Shown: positions 9,763 to 18,930 of the stretch, piece after piece
Numbering within the stretch: position 1 is the first letter of the stretch
Layout: every line of letters begins with the position of its first letter
DNA from: Bacteroidota bacterium
Lineage (GTDB): Bacteria > Bacteroidota > Bacteroidia > Sphingobacteriales > Sphingobacteriaceae
Direction: 5' to 3'
Assembly (NCBI GenBank): GCA_013286235.1
Contig: JABDGE010000002.1
Location: 1 to 64,000 of the forward strand
DNA: 64,000 nt
The notes under the pieces: generated by a model
Databases searched by the model: none
What the model was told of the DNA's origin: nothing
Seen by the model: the letters and a program-made list of their open reading frames with translations, nothing else
Translations under genes and position numbers: made by a program

Positions 9763-10410
9763 ATGAATATTAAATTCTTAAATGTTGCGCTGGGCATAGT
9801 GCTTGCAGCAACCACTTTTAGTGCCAGTGCACAAAAATCCTTCACTTCGGGAACTATCACCATGAGCGGTGAAATGCGGGGTCAGGCAGTTGAAATGAAG
9901 GATTATTTTACACCCGACTCATCGGCCGTTAGTTTTACGGCGGGCCCTGCTACGATCAAGGTTCTGCGGAACAATCAATTCAGCTATATGGTGGTGCTTG
10001 TTGATGTGCCGGTTGCCTCGATGAAAAAAGCCGGCCTTGCCAGCCCCGATGATATAGAACAGGCGAAAAATGAGATACCAAAATTTACCTATGCGCCAGC
10101 TGCAGATACCAAGGTGATATCGGGCTTTAACTGCAAAAAGGTAGTTGCTACTGATACAAAGACCAACAAAAGTTATGATGTGTGGATAACCAGCGATGTT
10201 ACCTTGCCTGCGGGCGTCGCCGATGAATATTACCCCGGCATCGGTGGTATACCTATCCAGTACACCTCGTTCAACCAGGGACAGGAATCAACCATTACCA
10301 TAACGGCAATAACCGATACCAAGGCACCGGCAGGAACATTCGCAGTTTCAGCCGACTATGACAAAATGACGCTGGACGACCTGAAGGCGATGAGCGGCGG
10401 GGGAAATTGA
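9763..10410 (+). CDS. Secreted hypothetical protein (possibly DUF4412-like)
   Basis: Signal peptide MNIKFLNVALGIVLAATTFSASAQ; single uninterrupted ORF. Confidence 0.75.
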   Translation: MNIKFLNVALGIVLAATTFSASAQKSFTSGTITMSGEMRGQAVEMKDYFTPDSSAVSFTAGPATIKVLRNNQFSYMVVLVDVPVASMKKAGLASPDDIEQAKNEIPKFTYAPAADTKVISGFNCKKVVATDTKTNKSYDVWITSDVTLPAGVADEYYPGIGGIPIQYTSFNQGQESTITITAITDTKAPAGTFAVSADYDKMTLDDLKAMSGGGN

Positions 10411-10515
10411 GTTGGCAGTGAGCGGTTTGCAGTGGGCAGTAGGCAGTGAGAATTGCTTACTGCATGCTTTCACATAAAGCACCCGACAGTTTGCAGTAAG
10501 CGGTATGCAGTTTGC

Positions 10516-11121
10516 TTACTGCAAACTTTCATATAAAGCGCCGATCCAATCTGAGAATAAATAGCTTTCAAATTCCACTGCTTTTTTTGCATAGGTTTCC
10601 CAATCGGGCGAAAACGTTTTAAGCTGGTTCAGCATTTCCTCCAGGTGTCCTTCCTCCTCTAAAATAATCGATTTTACATTCACCCTGCTTCCTGCATTTT
10701 CCAATGCTTGCTGGTAAACCGGGTACAGCTCGTCTGCCCGCATTTCAATCGCGTAGGTTACCAGCAGATATGCGGCAAATCTCAGCTCCTTGCCCGTTAA
10801 TCCAAGCTCACGTTTCAAATAACGGCATACGTCAATATCCAGTTGGTTGAGGTAATGCCTGCTTGCCTGTGATGCCAGCAAATAAGACGGCTCATAAGTG
10901 GGACAGTCTTCGCTCGTTTTTTCTATTTGCTTCTTCAGGTAAAAGGCGTGCCGATGTTCCTCGGCGGCGTGCTTCAGGACAATATAAGTAACGGTTAGGG
11001 GATCCTCGCAAGCGGAAATTTTTCTCGCGCCGGTATTTTCCATTAAGCTCAACGTGTTTAAAAACCTGGCATGCAAACGGTTATCTTCTATAAGCAGCGG
11101 TAGTATATCAGTAATGTCCAT
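10516..11121 (-). CDS. Ferritin-like diiron protein of unknown function, downstream of bioA
   Basis: Helical pattern with candidate diiron ligands AAEEHRHAFYLKK, YAIEMRADELYP, LEEEGHLEEML. Confidence 0.7.
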   Translation of the reverse strand: MDITDILPLLIEDNRLHARFLNTLSLMENTGARKISACEDPLTVTYIVLKHAAEEHRHAFYLKKQIEKTSEDCPTYEPSYLLASQASRHYLNQLDIDVCRYLKRELGLTGKELRFAAYLLVTYAIEMRADELYPVYQQALENAGSRVNVKSIILEEEGHLEEMLNQLKTFSPDWETYAKKAVEFESYLFSDWIGALYESLQ

Positions 11122-11173
11122 CAGTCAACAATAAAACAATAGCATACAATACAGCAATCACACAATACAAGCA

Positions 11174-12439
11174 TCAAATAACATTCAACGCTTCTTCAAT
11201 TTTGCCGTAAATGTAGTCCAGCTGTTCGTTGCTAATGCAATATGGGGGTAAAATGTAAATTATGTTTCCCAGCGGCCTCAAAATAATGCCGGCTGCCAAA
11301 AAATATTTGTAAAGGGTGTCGCGTAGCGAATTAAAATAGGAAGTGTCGCTTTCTGTTTCCCATTCCAGTGCGAATATGGTACCGGTCTGGCGGGTTGTTT
11401 TAACTTTGGGATGATGTTTGATCCGCTCGCCAAATGCCCGGTGCTTATTCGCGATCCTGGTGATATTGTTCGCCGTTGAAGGCTCGAGGAAAATATCGAG
11501 GCTGGCGAGCGCCGCCGCGCAGGCAACCGGGTTGGCTGTGAACGAATGCCCGTGGAAAAGCGTCTTCAAACGATCATCGGATAAAAAGGCGTCGTAAATG
11601 GCTTTTGTGCAGGTAGTAAGGCCAAGGGCCATGGTTCCTCCTGTAAGGCCTTTCGAAAAGCACATTACGTCCGGCTGCTCCTGTACATGGTAACAAGCGA
11701 AAGGTTTTCCTGTTCGGCCGAAGCCGGTGAACACTTCGTCAGCGATCATTAAAATACCTTCCCCGCAACAGTGGGCCATCAGCTCGTTTAAATATTCGGC
11801 CTCATACATCAGCATACCGCTTGCGCCCTGGACCAAAGGCTCAAAAATGAAACAAGCAGGCTTAGATTTGAGATTTGAGATTTGAGATTTGAGATTTTGA
11901 ATATTGCTTTCAGTGGGCAGGTCGACAAATTCGACTTCGAACAGCAACTGATCAAATGCCGCGGTGAAGGCACTCCGCCCGCTCACGGCCATTGCCCCGA
12001 AGGTATCGCCGTGGTAGGCATTCTTGAAGGCGATAATTTTTGTGCGGTTTTCGCCCTTATTGTGCCAGTACTGGAGGCACATTTTTATGGCGACCTCAAC
12101 GGCGGTTGAACCATTATCTGAGTAGAATACCTTTCGCTGGTTAGCCGGAAGGATTTCAATCAATCGTTCACCCAACTCAACAGCGCCTTCGTGGGTAAAG
12201 CCGGCAAATATCACATGCTCCAGCTTAAATAATTGTTCTGAAACTTTTTTTGCGATGTATGGATGGGCATGCCCGTGAATGTTCACCCACCATGATGAAA
12301 CGGCGTCGATATACTCCTTGCCGTCTTCGCCAAAAAGTAATGCTCCTTCGCCCCGGACAATGGGTACCGGCGGCAGGGCCGTTTTCATTTGGGTATACGG
12401 ATGCCATATTACCTCCAAATCTCGCTCCGTCAGTCCCAT
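11174..12439 (-). CDS. bioA: Adenosylmethionine-8-amino-7-oxononanoate aminotransferase
   Basis: WHPYTQMK, AVSSWWVNIHGHAHPYIA, FYSDNGSTAVEVAIKM, AYHGDTFGAM, IADEVFTGFGRTG, HGHSFTANPVACA. Confidence 0.95.
   Translation of the reverse strand: MGLTERDLEVIWHPYTQMKTALPPVPIVRGEGALLFGEDGKEYIDAVSSWWVNIHGHAHPYIAKKVSEQLFKLEHVIFAGFTHEGAVELGERLIEILPANQRKVFYSDNGSTAVEVAIKMCLQYWHNKGENRTKIIAFKNAYHGDTFGAMAVSGRSAFTAAFDQLLFEVEFVDLPTESNIQNLKSQISNLKSKPACFIFEPLVQGASGMLMYEAEYLNELMAHCCGEGILMIADEVFTGFGRTGKPFACYHVQEQPDVMCFSKGLTGGTMALGLTTCTKAIYDAFLSDDRLKTLFHGHSFTANPVACAAALASLDIFLEPSTANNITRIANKHRAFGERIKHHPKVKTTRQTGTIFALEWETESDTSYFNSLRDTLYKYFLAAGIILRPLGNIIYILPPYCISNEQLDYIYGKIEEALNVI
11864..11898. repeat. Heptanucleotide tandem repeat (AGATTTG)x4 + AGATTTT inside bioA
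   Basis: agatttg agatttg agatttg agatttg agatttt read directly; encodes NIQNLKSQISNLKSK on the minus strand. Confidence 0.95.
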
Positions 12440-12876
12440 TTATTATTCATTAAAAGTTTGGCAACATGCTGATCCGTCGGGAACAGTAATTCTTCGTGTT
12501 TAAGGTTATCAAGTTTCACCCACCTGAAGGATTGAAGTACATCTCCTTCGCCGTCAAAGTCAAAAACCATGGTTTTAAAATTAAGGTTCAAAGGTTGGAT
12601 ATTTTTTACCAGGTAGTAAACACTGATCACCTGTGAATCGTTAAAGGCCGATTTTACAAAAAAGTCCGTCGTGTAAAAATGGCTGATCACTTCAACAGCC
12701 GCATTGCATTCTTCCATAAATTCCCGCTTCAAGCCGTCGACCAGGCCTTCCCCATATTCGAGGCCGCCGCCGGGGAACTTGGTAAAACGGACGCCGTATT
12801 CCTGCTCATCGCTTATCAGCACTTCCTGGTGATCGTTTATCAGTAAACCGTAAACCCTTACGTTAAATGGATACAT
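12430..12876 (-). CDS. NUDIX hydrolase
   Basis: Nudix-box-like KFPGGGLEYGEGLVDGLKREFMEECNAAVEV. Confidence 0.9.
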   Translation of the reverse strand: MYPFNVRVYGLLINDHQEVLISDEQEYGVRFTKFPGGGLEYGEGLVDGLKREFMEECNAAVEVISHFYTTDFFVKSAFNDSQVISVYYLVKNIQPLNLNFKTMVFDFDGEGDVLQSFRWVKLDNLKHEELLFPTDQHVAKLLMNNKWD

Positions 12877-13847
12877 TATTCATAGTGTTTTTTATTGCGG
12901 ATGATCTTTTCCAGCGTCCAGGCAATGTCTTCCGTTTTGGCTTCCGACCGTATGGGGCAATTGGGCATGCTGCAATAGTGGCAGCATTGCGGAATGCATG
13001 GGTCGGTATGGATAAAAAACTCCGTTTTAGTAACCTTGGCATTTACCAGCTGGTCAACTAACTTTACCTCTTCGTGCACCTTTACCAGGTCAAAGTAGTT
13101 GGGCAGAGTAAGGTGGCAATCGATGTGCAGATCATTCCCGTATTTCTGTGCCCTGAAGTTGTGGATATCGATCCAGGAATCACGCCGTTGTTTGTTCAGA
13201 ATATCGATTACCTCGGTCACCACGTTAAAGTCCGCCTCGTCCATCAGCACTGATACCGACTTACGTATGAGCTTGTAACCGCTGTACAGGATATAAAGGC
13301 CCACAACGATGGATAGTGCACTGTCGAGCCAGACTATATTTGTCAGCACAATCAGCACCAGGCCGGCAACCAGGCCCACGCTGGTTATCATATCGGTTAA
13401 CAGGTGACGGCCGTCTGCATCAATGGTGACCGATGGCAGGCTTTTCCCCTTTCGGATCATGTACCAGCCCATAATGCCGTTTGCAATGCCGGTAGCACCG
13501 ATGATGGCTGCACCCACCAGCAGGTCGTGAATGGGGTTGGGATAAAATAAACTGTAAACCGATTTAACCAGGATGGTGAGTGCAGCAATGCCGATAAGCG
13601 CGCCTTCTATAAAGGCCGACAGGTATTCCACTTTGCCGTGGCCATAGGGGTGATTTTCGTCGCGGGGCATGGCGGCCAGGTAGATGCTAAAGAATGCGAA
13701 TGAGCTTGCCAGCACGTTCACAATGCTTTCGGCGGCATCGGTTAAAACAAAATTGGATGAAGTGAGAAAGTATGCACCGAATTTGGCCAGCATCAGGACA
13801 AAGCCCATGATCAGCGCGAAAAGTATGATCCTTTTTTGTTCCTTCAA
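12876..13847 (-). CDS. Cation diffusion facilitator (CDF) family transporter
   Basis: TM pattern, DAAESIVNVLASSFAFFSIY, HPYGHGKVEYLSAFIEGALI, DADGRHLLTDMITSVG. Confidence 0.93.
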   Translation of the reverse strand: MKEQKRIILFALIMGFVLMLAKFGAYFLTSSNFVLTDAAESIVNVLASSFAFFSIYLAAMPRDENHPYGHGKVEYLSAFIEGALIGIAALTILVKSVYSLFYPNPIHDLLVGAAIIGATGIANGIMGWYMIRKGKSLPSVTIDADGRHLLTDMITSVGLVAGLVLIVLTNIVWLDSALSIVVGLYILYSGYKLIRKSVSVLMDEADFNVVTEVIDILNKQRRDSWIDIHNFRAQKYGNDLHIDCHLTLPNYFDLVKVHEEVKLVDQLVNAKVTKTEFFIHTDPCIPQCCHYCSMPNCPIRSEAKTEDIAWTLEKIIRNKKHYE

Positions 13848-14028
13848 AATGCAGGTATTTGCGCCAAATTTATAAATAGTTGGGGAAATCAGTGCGGGTG
13901 TTGATAGTTATATCGACTTGATGCAAAAGGCTGCCGAAAAACGTATTTTTTGAATTGCGGGTAGTTTTTTTTCCTGATGATCGTATATTTAAATCCGAAC
14001 CAATTCTTCACCCGAATTATACCTTGCT

Positions 14029-15225
14029 ATGAAGAAAAAATATGCCTTTTCGTTGCTACTGGCTGTAACAACCATGTGCGCGTGCCGCAAGCCTTATAAC
14101 CCACCGGCGATGGCAGCGCCGCAAAGCATTCTTGTTGTGGAAGGAGCGATCACGGGCTCCGATTCAACGTTCATCACCCTTAGCCGCGCCGTAAATCTTG
14201 CTGCACTAAATACAAACAACCCCGAATTGCATGCCTCGGTTGCCGTGGAGAGCAATCAAAGCATAAGTTATCCCCTAACCGAGCTTGGAAACGGTATTTA
14301 TGCCTGCGGGCCGCTAAACCTGGATAATACGCATCAATACCGTTTAACAATCACTACCGCCGGCGGCCAGCTCTATGTATCAGATTATGTGAGCACGCTA
14401 AACGCCCCGCCAATTGACAGCGTTACGTGGGATACGAAAGGCACATTGCAGGGCGCCGGCTTAAACGTATATGTAAACACGCATGACCCCACAAATACTG
14501 TTAAATATTTCAGATGGGAGTACCAGGAAACATGGCTTTTTACCGCTCAATTTGGTTCGGACTACTATTCGAACGGTGATACGGTACTTGTCCGCAACCT
14601 GCAGACACAAAACATTACCAATTGCTGGGACAGCGATACATCCAGCACCATCTCGTTAGGCAGCACCGCCAAACTGTCTAAAGCGGTTATCAGCCGGCAA
14701 CTGCTTACCTCGGTGCCTTCAACGTCTGAAAAGGTCTCGACTGAATACAGTGTACTGGTAAAACAATATGCATTGACAGCCGACGCTTACATTTTTTATC
14801 AAAACATGAAAACTAACACCGAGCAGCTTGGTAGTATATTCGATGCCCAGCCCTCTCAAATTAACGGCAATTTGCACTGCGTGACCAATCCTTCCCAAGC
14901 CGTTATTGGCTATGTATCCATAGGCGCTGTTACTACGCAAAGAATATTTGTAAGGAACCTGCCGGGATGGCAAACCACTCCTGACCCACCGGGGTGTGTG
15001 CTGGCATTTGATGGTGAAGCTTGCTGCACTTATATTAGTAAGTATGGAAACCAGGTAAATGAGTACATCAATTACCTTATTGGGGGCGATACGAACCCGC
15101 TAATCCCGATCAATGCAATAGGTCCGGTGAACCTGCCCCCCCTTGGCTACACAGCTACAACGAGAGCATGCGCGGATTGTACTTTGCGAGGAACGAATGT
15201 AGAGCCAGGTTTTTGGCATTACTGA
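14029..15225 (+). CDS. DUF4249-type outer membrane lipoprotein (copy 1 of tandem pair)
   Basis: Lipobox MCACRKPYNPP; QSILVVEGAITGSDSTFITLSR; nearly collinear with 15513-16736. Confidence 0.85.
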   Translation: MKKKYAFSLLLAVTTMCACRKPYNPPAMAAPQSILVVEGAITGSDSTFITLSRAVNLAALNTNNPELHASVAVESNQSISYPLTELGNGIYACGPLNLDNTHQYRLTITTAGGQLYVSDYVSTLNAPPIDSVTWDTKGTLQGAGLNVYVNTHDPTNTVKYFRWEYQETWLFTAQFGSDYYSNGDTVLVRNLQTQNITNCWDSDTSSTISLGSTAKLSKAVISRQLLTSVPSTSEKVSTEYSVLVKQYALTADAYIFYQNMKTNTEQLGSIFDAQPSQINGNLHCVTNPSQAVIGYVSIGAVTTQRIFVRNLPGWQTTPDPPGCVLAFDGEACCTYISKYGNQVNEYINYLIGGDTNPLIPINAIGPVNLPPLGYTATTRACADCTLRGTNVEPGFWHY

Positions 15226-15257
15226 TGAAGCCGGAGCCGATAATTGAAGGTCGGCCG

Positions 15258-15376
15258 GCAGGTCGTGGATAGGGTTGGGATAAATAAGCTATAAGCAGAT
15301 TTAACCGCGATGGTTAGCGCGGCAATGCCTGCGAGCACCCCCCTGTGTAACGGCCGACAAGTATTCCACTTTGCCA
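15258..15376 (-). pseudogene. Decayed fragment of CDF transporter gene (copy of about 13520-13639)
   Basis: ggcaggtcgtggatagggttgggataaataa...ggccgacaagtattccactttgcc matches agcaggtcgtgaatggggttgggataaaataa...ggccgacaggtattccactttgcc in the intact CDF gene. Confidence 0.85.
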
Positions 15377-15377
15377 C

Positions 15378-15530
15378 CGGTGTTGACAGTTACATCGACT
15401 TGAAGCAAAAGGCTCCCGAAAAACGTATTTTTTGTATTACGGGTAGCCTTTTTTATCCTGATGATCGTATATTTAAATCCGAACCAATTCTTCAACCGAA
15501 TTATACCTTGCTATGAAGAAAAAATATGCC
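15378..15530. repeat. Direct-repeat copy of the 13897-14046 promoter/leader region
   Basis: ggtgttgacagttacatcgacttgaagcaaaaggct...gatgatcgtatatttaaatccgaaccaattcttc.acccgaattataccttgctatgaagaaaaaatatgcc near-identical to upstream of copy 1. Confidence 0.92.
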
Positions 15531-16736
15531 TTTTGGTGGCTGCTGGCTGTCATGACAGTGTGTGCATGCCGCAAGCCTTATAATCCACCGGCGATCGCGT
15601 CGCCGCAAAGCATTCTTGTTGTGGAAGGCGTGATCACCGGCTCCGATTCAACGTTCATCACCCTGAGCCGCACCGTAAATCTTGCAGCACTAAATACAAA
15701 CAACCCCGAATTGCATGCCTCGGTTGCCGTGGAGAGCAATCAACAGGTAACCTATCCCCTAACAGAGCATGGAAACGGGGTTTATGCCTGCGGGCCGCTA
15801 AACCTGGATAATACCCATCAATGCCGCTTGACGATTACCACAGCCAACGGTCAGGTCTTTGCGTCCGACTATGTGAGTATACTGAATGCCCCGCCTATTG
15901 ACAGCGTTACCTGGGATACCAAAGGCACGCTGGAAAGCGGCCCCGGCATGAATGTATATGTAAACACGCATGATCCGACAAACACTGTAAAATATTATAG
16001 ATGGGAGTTTGACGAAACCTGGATTTTTGAATCGCAATTTGAGTCTAACTACTACTCTAACGGAGATACTGTGCTTGTACGCAACCAACAGACACAGAAC
16101 ATTTCCAGGTGCTGGGACAGCGATACGTCCAGCACCATCCTGTTAGGAAGCACTGCCAAACTGGCTAAAGCGGTCATCAATAAGCAACTGCTTACCTCGG
16201 TGGTGTCATCGTCAGAAAAAGTTTCTAATGAATACAGTGTACTGGTGAAACAGTATGCATTGACAGCTGATGCCTACACTTTTTATCAAAACATGAAAGA
16301 AAACTCAGAGGATCTGGGCAGTATATTCGATCCCCTGCCCTCTCAAATTAACGGCAACTTGCACTGTGTTACCAATCCATCCCAGGCGGTTATCGGCTAT
16401 GTATCGGTAGGCGCTGTTACCACGCAAAGGATATTTATCAGCAGTCGTGTGTTGCCCGGATGGCAGGTTACTTATGACCCGCCGGGATGTGTGCTGGCAT
16501 TTAACCCCAAACAACCCTGTTGCTATTATAATTTTGTTAATAACAACGGTTCCGTCACAAACCAGGTAAATGCTTATATCAACTACCTGATAGGGCACGA
16601 TCAGGAACCGCTTATCCCGATCGATGCAATAGGTCCGGTGAACCTGCCGCCTCTTGGATATACTGCTACGACCAGGGCCTGCGCGGATTGTACTTTGCGC
16701 GGGACAAATGTGCAGCCAAGCTTTTGGCAGTACTAA
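15513..16736 (+). CDS. DUF4249-type outer membrane lipoprotein (copy 2 of tandem pair)
   Basis: MKKKYAFWWLLAVMTVCACRKPYNPPAIASPQSILVVEG; paralog of 14029-15225. Confidence 0.85.
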   Translation: MKKKYAFWWLLAVMTVCACRKPYNPPAIASPQSILVVEGVITGSDSTFITLSRTVNLAALNTNNPELHASVAVESNQQVTYPLTEHGNGVYACGPLNLDNTHQCRLTITTANGQVFASDYVSILNAPPIDSVTWDTKGTLESGPGMNVYVNTHDPTNTVKYYRWEFDETWIFESQFESNYYSNGDTVLVRNQQTQNISRCWDSDTSSTILLGSTAKLAKAVINKQLLTSVVSSSEKVSNEYSVLVKQYALTADAYTFYQNMKENSEDLGSIFDPLPSQINGNLHCVTNPSQAVIGYVSVGAVTTQRIFISSRVLPGWQVTYDPPGCVLAFNPKQPCCYYNFVNNNGSVTNQVNAYINYLIGHDQEPLIPIDAIGPVNLPPLGYTATTRACADCTLRGTNVQPSFWQY

Positions 16737-17070
16737 TCAGTGCGCACCCGATAATTTAGGGTCGGGGCCAATCCACCGCAAATATGGATGTGGTCCCTGG
16801 CGATTACCTTCAAACGTTGTTTGACATTTGAGAAATCAAAGTTAACTGACGTTGAAAAAATTTGATCGTACACACCTGGCGAAAAACAACTCACAGGCCA
16901 AGTCTTCAAATTATCCTAATTTAACCCCTTAAATACCATCCGTTTTTAGCATTTAATATCAATATAGGCTCCTTGTTAACAAATTCCTAAAAAATTGAAA
17001 ATTCATTATTAATTCAACAACTGCATTTTGAACTTTTCTATATTTGCGCCGCAAATAAATCAAACAAAAA

Positions 17071-18264
17071 ATGACAGTATTAAGCGACAGGATCAATAAC
17101 CTTTCGGAATCGGCAACCATAAAAATGGCCAAACTTGGCCGCGAACTGGCTGCCAAAGGCGTCGACATGATCAGCCTGAGTTTTGGCGAACCCGATTTTC
17201 ATACACCCGATCACATCAAGGAAGCTGCCAAACAGGCGATGGATAAAAATTTCACTTACTATACACCTGTTTCCGGTTATCCTGAACTCCGTAAAGCCGT
17301 TGCTGTCAAATTAAAAACCGAAAACAACCTGGATTATGATTTCAGCCAGGTCGTAGTTTCAACCGGCGCTAAGCAAGCTATCGCGAATGCTGTGCTTTGC
17401 CTGGTAAACCCCGGCGAGGAAGTGATCATTCCTACGCCCTACTGGGTATCCTACTCGGAAGTGGTTAAACTTGCAGAAGGTGTAAGCGTTTTTATCGACG
17501 CGCCTGTTAAGCAGGACTTTAAGATCACACCTCAACAGCTGGAAGCGGCCATTACGCCAAAAACCAAGCTGTTTATGTTCTCCTCGCCATGCAACCCGAC
17601 CGGCAGCGTTTACAGCAAGGCAGAACTGGAGGGTTTGGCTAAAGTGTTCGAAAAACATCCAAATGTTTATATCCTGTCCGACGAAATATATGAGCACATC
17701 AACTTCGTGGACAAGCATGAATCAATTGCCCAGTTCGATAGTATCAAAGACCGCGTGATCATTATCAACGGCTTTTCAAAAGCCTTTGCAATGACCGGCT
17801 GGCGTATCGGATATACCGCGTCGAACAAAGAAATTGCTGCCGCGTGTGACAAAATGCAGGGACAGATCACTTCCGGCACTTGTTCAATTACACAAAAGGC
17901 CGGTGTTGCCGCACTGGAAGGTGGTTTGGATACCGTTTTGCAGATGCGTGCCGAATTTAAGAAACGCCGCGACCTGGTGTATGGTTTATTAAAAGAAATT
18001 CCCGGTGTAAAAGTTAACCTGCCCGAAGGCGCTTTTTACTTTTTCCCGGATGTAACCTCGTTTTTTGGCAAGAGTTATAATGGCGTAACTGTAAACGATG
18101 CTGATGAGTTGGCCATTTATTTGCTGGAGGAGGGCCACGTTGCAACCGTCGGCGGCGATTCGTTCGGCGACAGGAAGTCGATTCGCATTTCTTATGCGGC
18201 CGCTGAGGATAAACTGATTGAAGCCTGCAAGAGGATTGGGGAGGCGTTGGGTAAATTGGTATAG
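17071..18264 (+). CDS. Pyridoxal-phosphate-dependent aspartate aminotransferase (class I/II)
   Basis: MISLSFGEPDFHTPDHIKEAAKQAM, SPCNPTGSVYSK, NGFSKAFAMTGWRIGY. Confidence 0.95.
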   Translation: MTVLSDRINNLSESATIKMAKLGRELAAKGVDMISLSFGEPDFHTPDHIKEAAKQAMDKNFTYYTPVSGYPELRKAVAVKLKTENNLDYDFSQVVVSTGAKQAIANAVLCLVNPGEEVIIPTPYWVSYSEVVKLAEGVSVFIDAPVKQDFKITPQQLEAAITPKTKLFMFSSPCNPTGSVYSKAELEGLAKVFEKHPNVYILSDEIYEHINFVDKHESIAQFDSIKDRVIIINGFSKAFAMTGWRIGYTASNKEIAAACDKMQGQITSGTCSITQKAGVAALEGGLDTVLQMRAEFKKRRDLVYGLLKEIPGVKVNLPEGAFYFFPDVTSFFGKSYNGVTVNDADELAIYLLEEGHVATVGGDSFGDRKSIRISYAAAEDKLIEACKRIGEALGKLV

Positions 18265-18364
18265 AGGGATTGTCCAGCGATTAGAGGTGGGAGATTAGTT
18301 AAGCAATGTAAAAATTGAGTGCATCCTGCCCCGGGTCCGGGCGCGTTATAAAAAACAACTAAAT

Positions 18365-18395
18365 AAAAAATGCCGCATAAAGCGGCATTTTTTAT
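18365..18395. terminator. Rho-independent terminator between convergent genes
   Basis: TGCCGC-ATAAA-GCGGCA stem with A-tract and T-tract on either side. Confidence 0.85.
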
Positions 18396-18414
18396 TTAAA
18401 TTATTCCTTCAAGC

Positions 18415-18804
18415 TTATTTACTTTCATCTGTACTGGTCCAGCCGTCACTCCAGCCATTGCTGGTGCCCCCCTTGTTTTCCTGTACCAGCTTGTCAAATT
18501 GGGTAACCTCAGCAGCGGTCAATATACTTTCAATCTTTTTAATTGTAGCAGTACGAAGTGGTCGCACTGCAACTATCATTTTATTCGTGTTGCCGTTCTC
18601 TTCCTTTTTTATTTTATCGAATTTTTCGGCCGACTCCTGGTAAACAGCAGTGATGTATCCTGTTTGGTAATCGGTGAGTTTCAAGTCTTTTTGTAACAAT
18701 CTTGCTTTTGCAGCCGGATCGGCAGTAGCAGGATTTGAAGTTTGGCTATAGCCTGCTGTTGCAAACGCAGTAAGCAAACAGCATATTAACAGAACTCTTT
18801 TCAT
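18415..18804 (-). CDS. Secreted hypothetical protein
   Basis: Signal peptide MKRVLLICCLLTAFATAGYSQ; helical repeat LLQKDLKLTDYQTGYITAVYQESAEKFDKI. Confidence 0.7.
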   Translation of the reverse strand: MKRVLLICCLLTAFATAGYSQTSNPATADPAAKARLLQKDLKLTDYQTGYITAVYQESAEKFDKIKKEENGNTNKMIVAVRPLRTATIKKIESILTAAEVTQFDKLVQENKGGTSNGWSDGWTSTDESK

Positions 18805-18930
18805 AATATTTTAATTAAATTGATTGTCTGATACAAAGGTAGTTAATTTATGTATTTAACCGAACTGAATAATAAAAACACAAAAAGATATCGGTTTTAT
18901 TGTAAACAACACCGGTCTCTAAACATTGTT

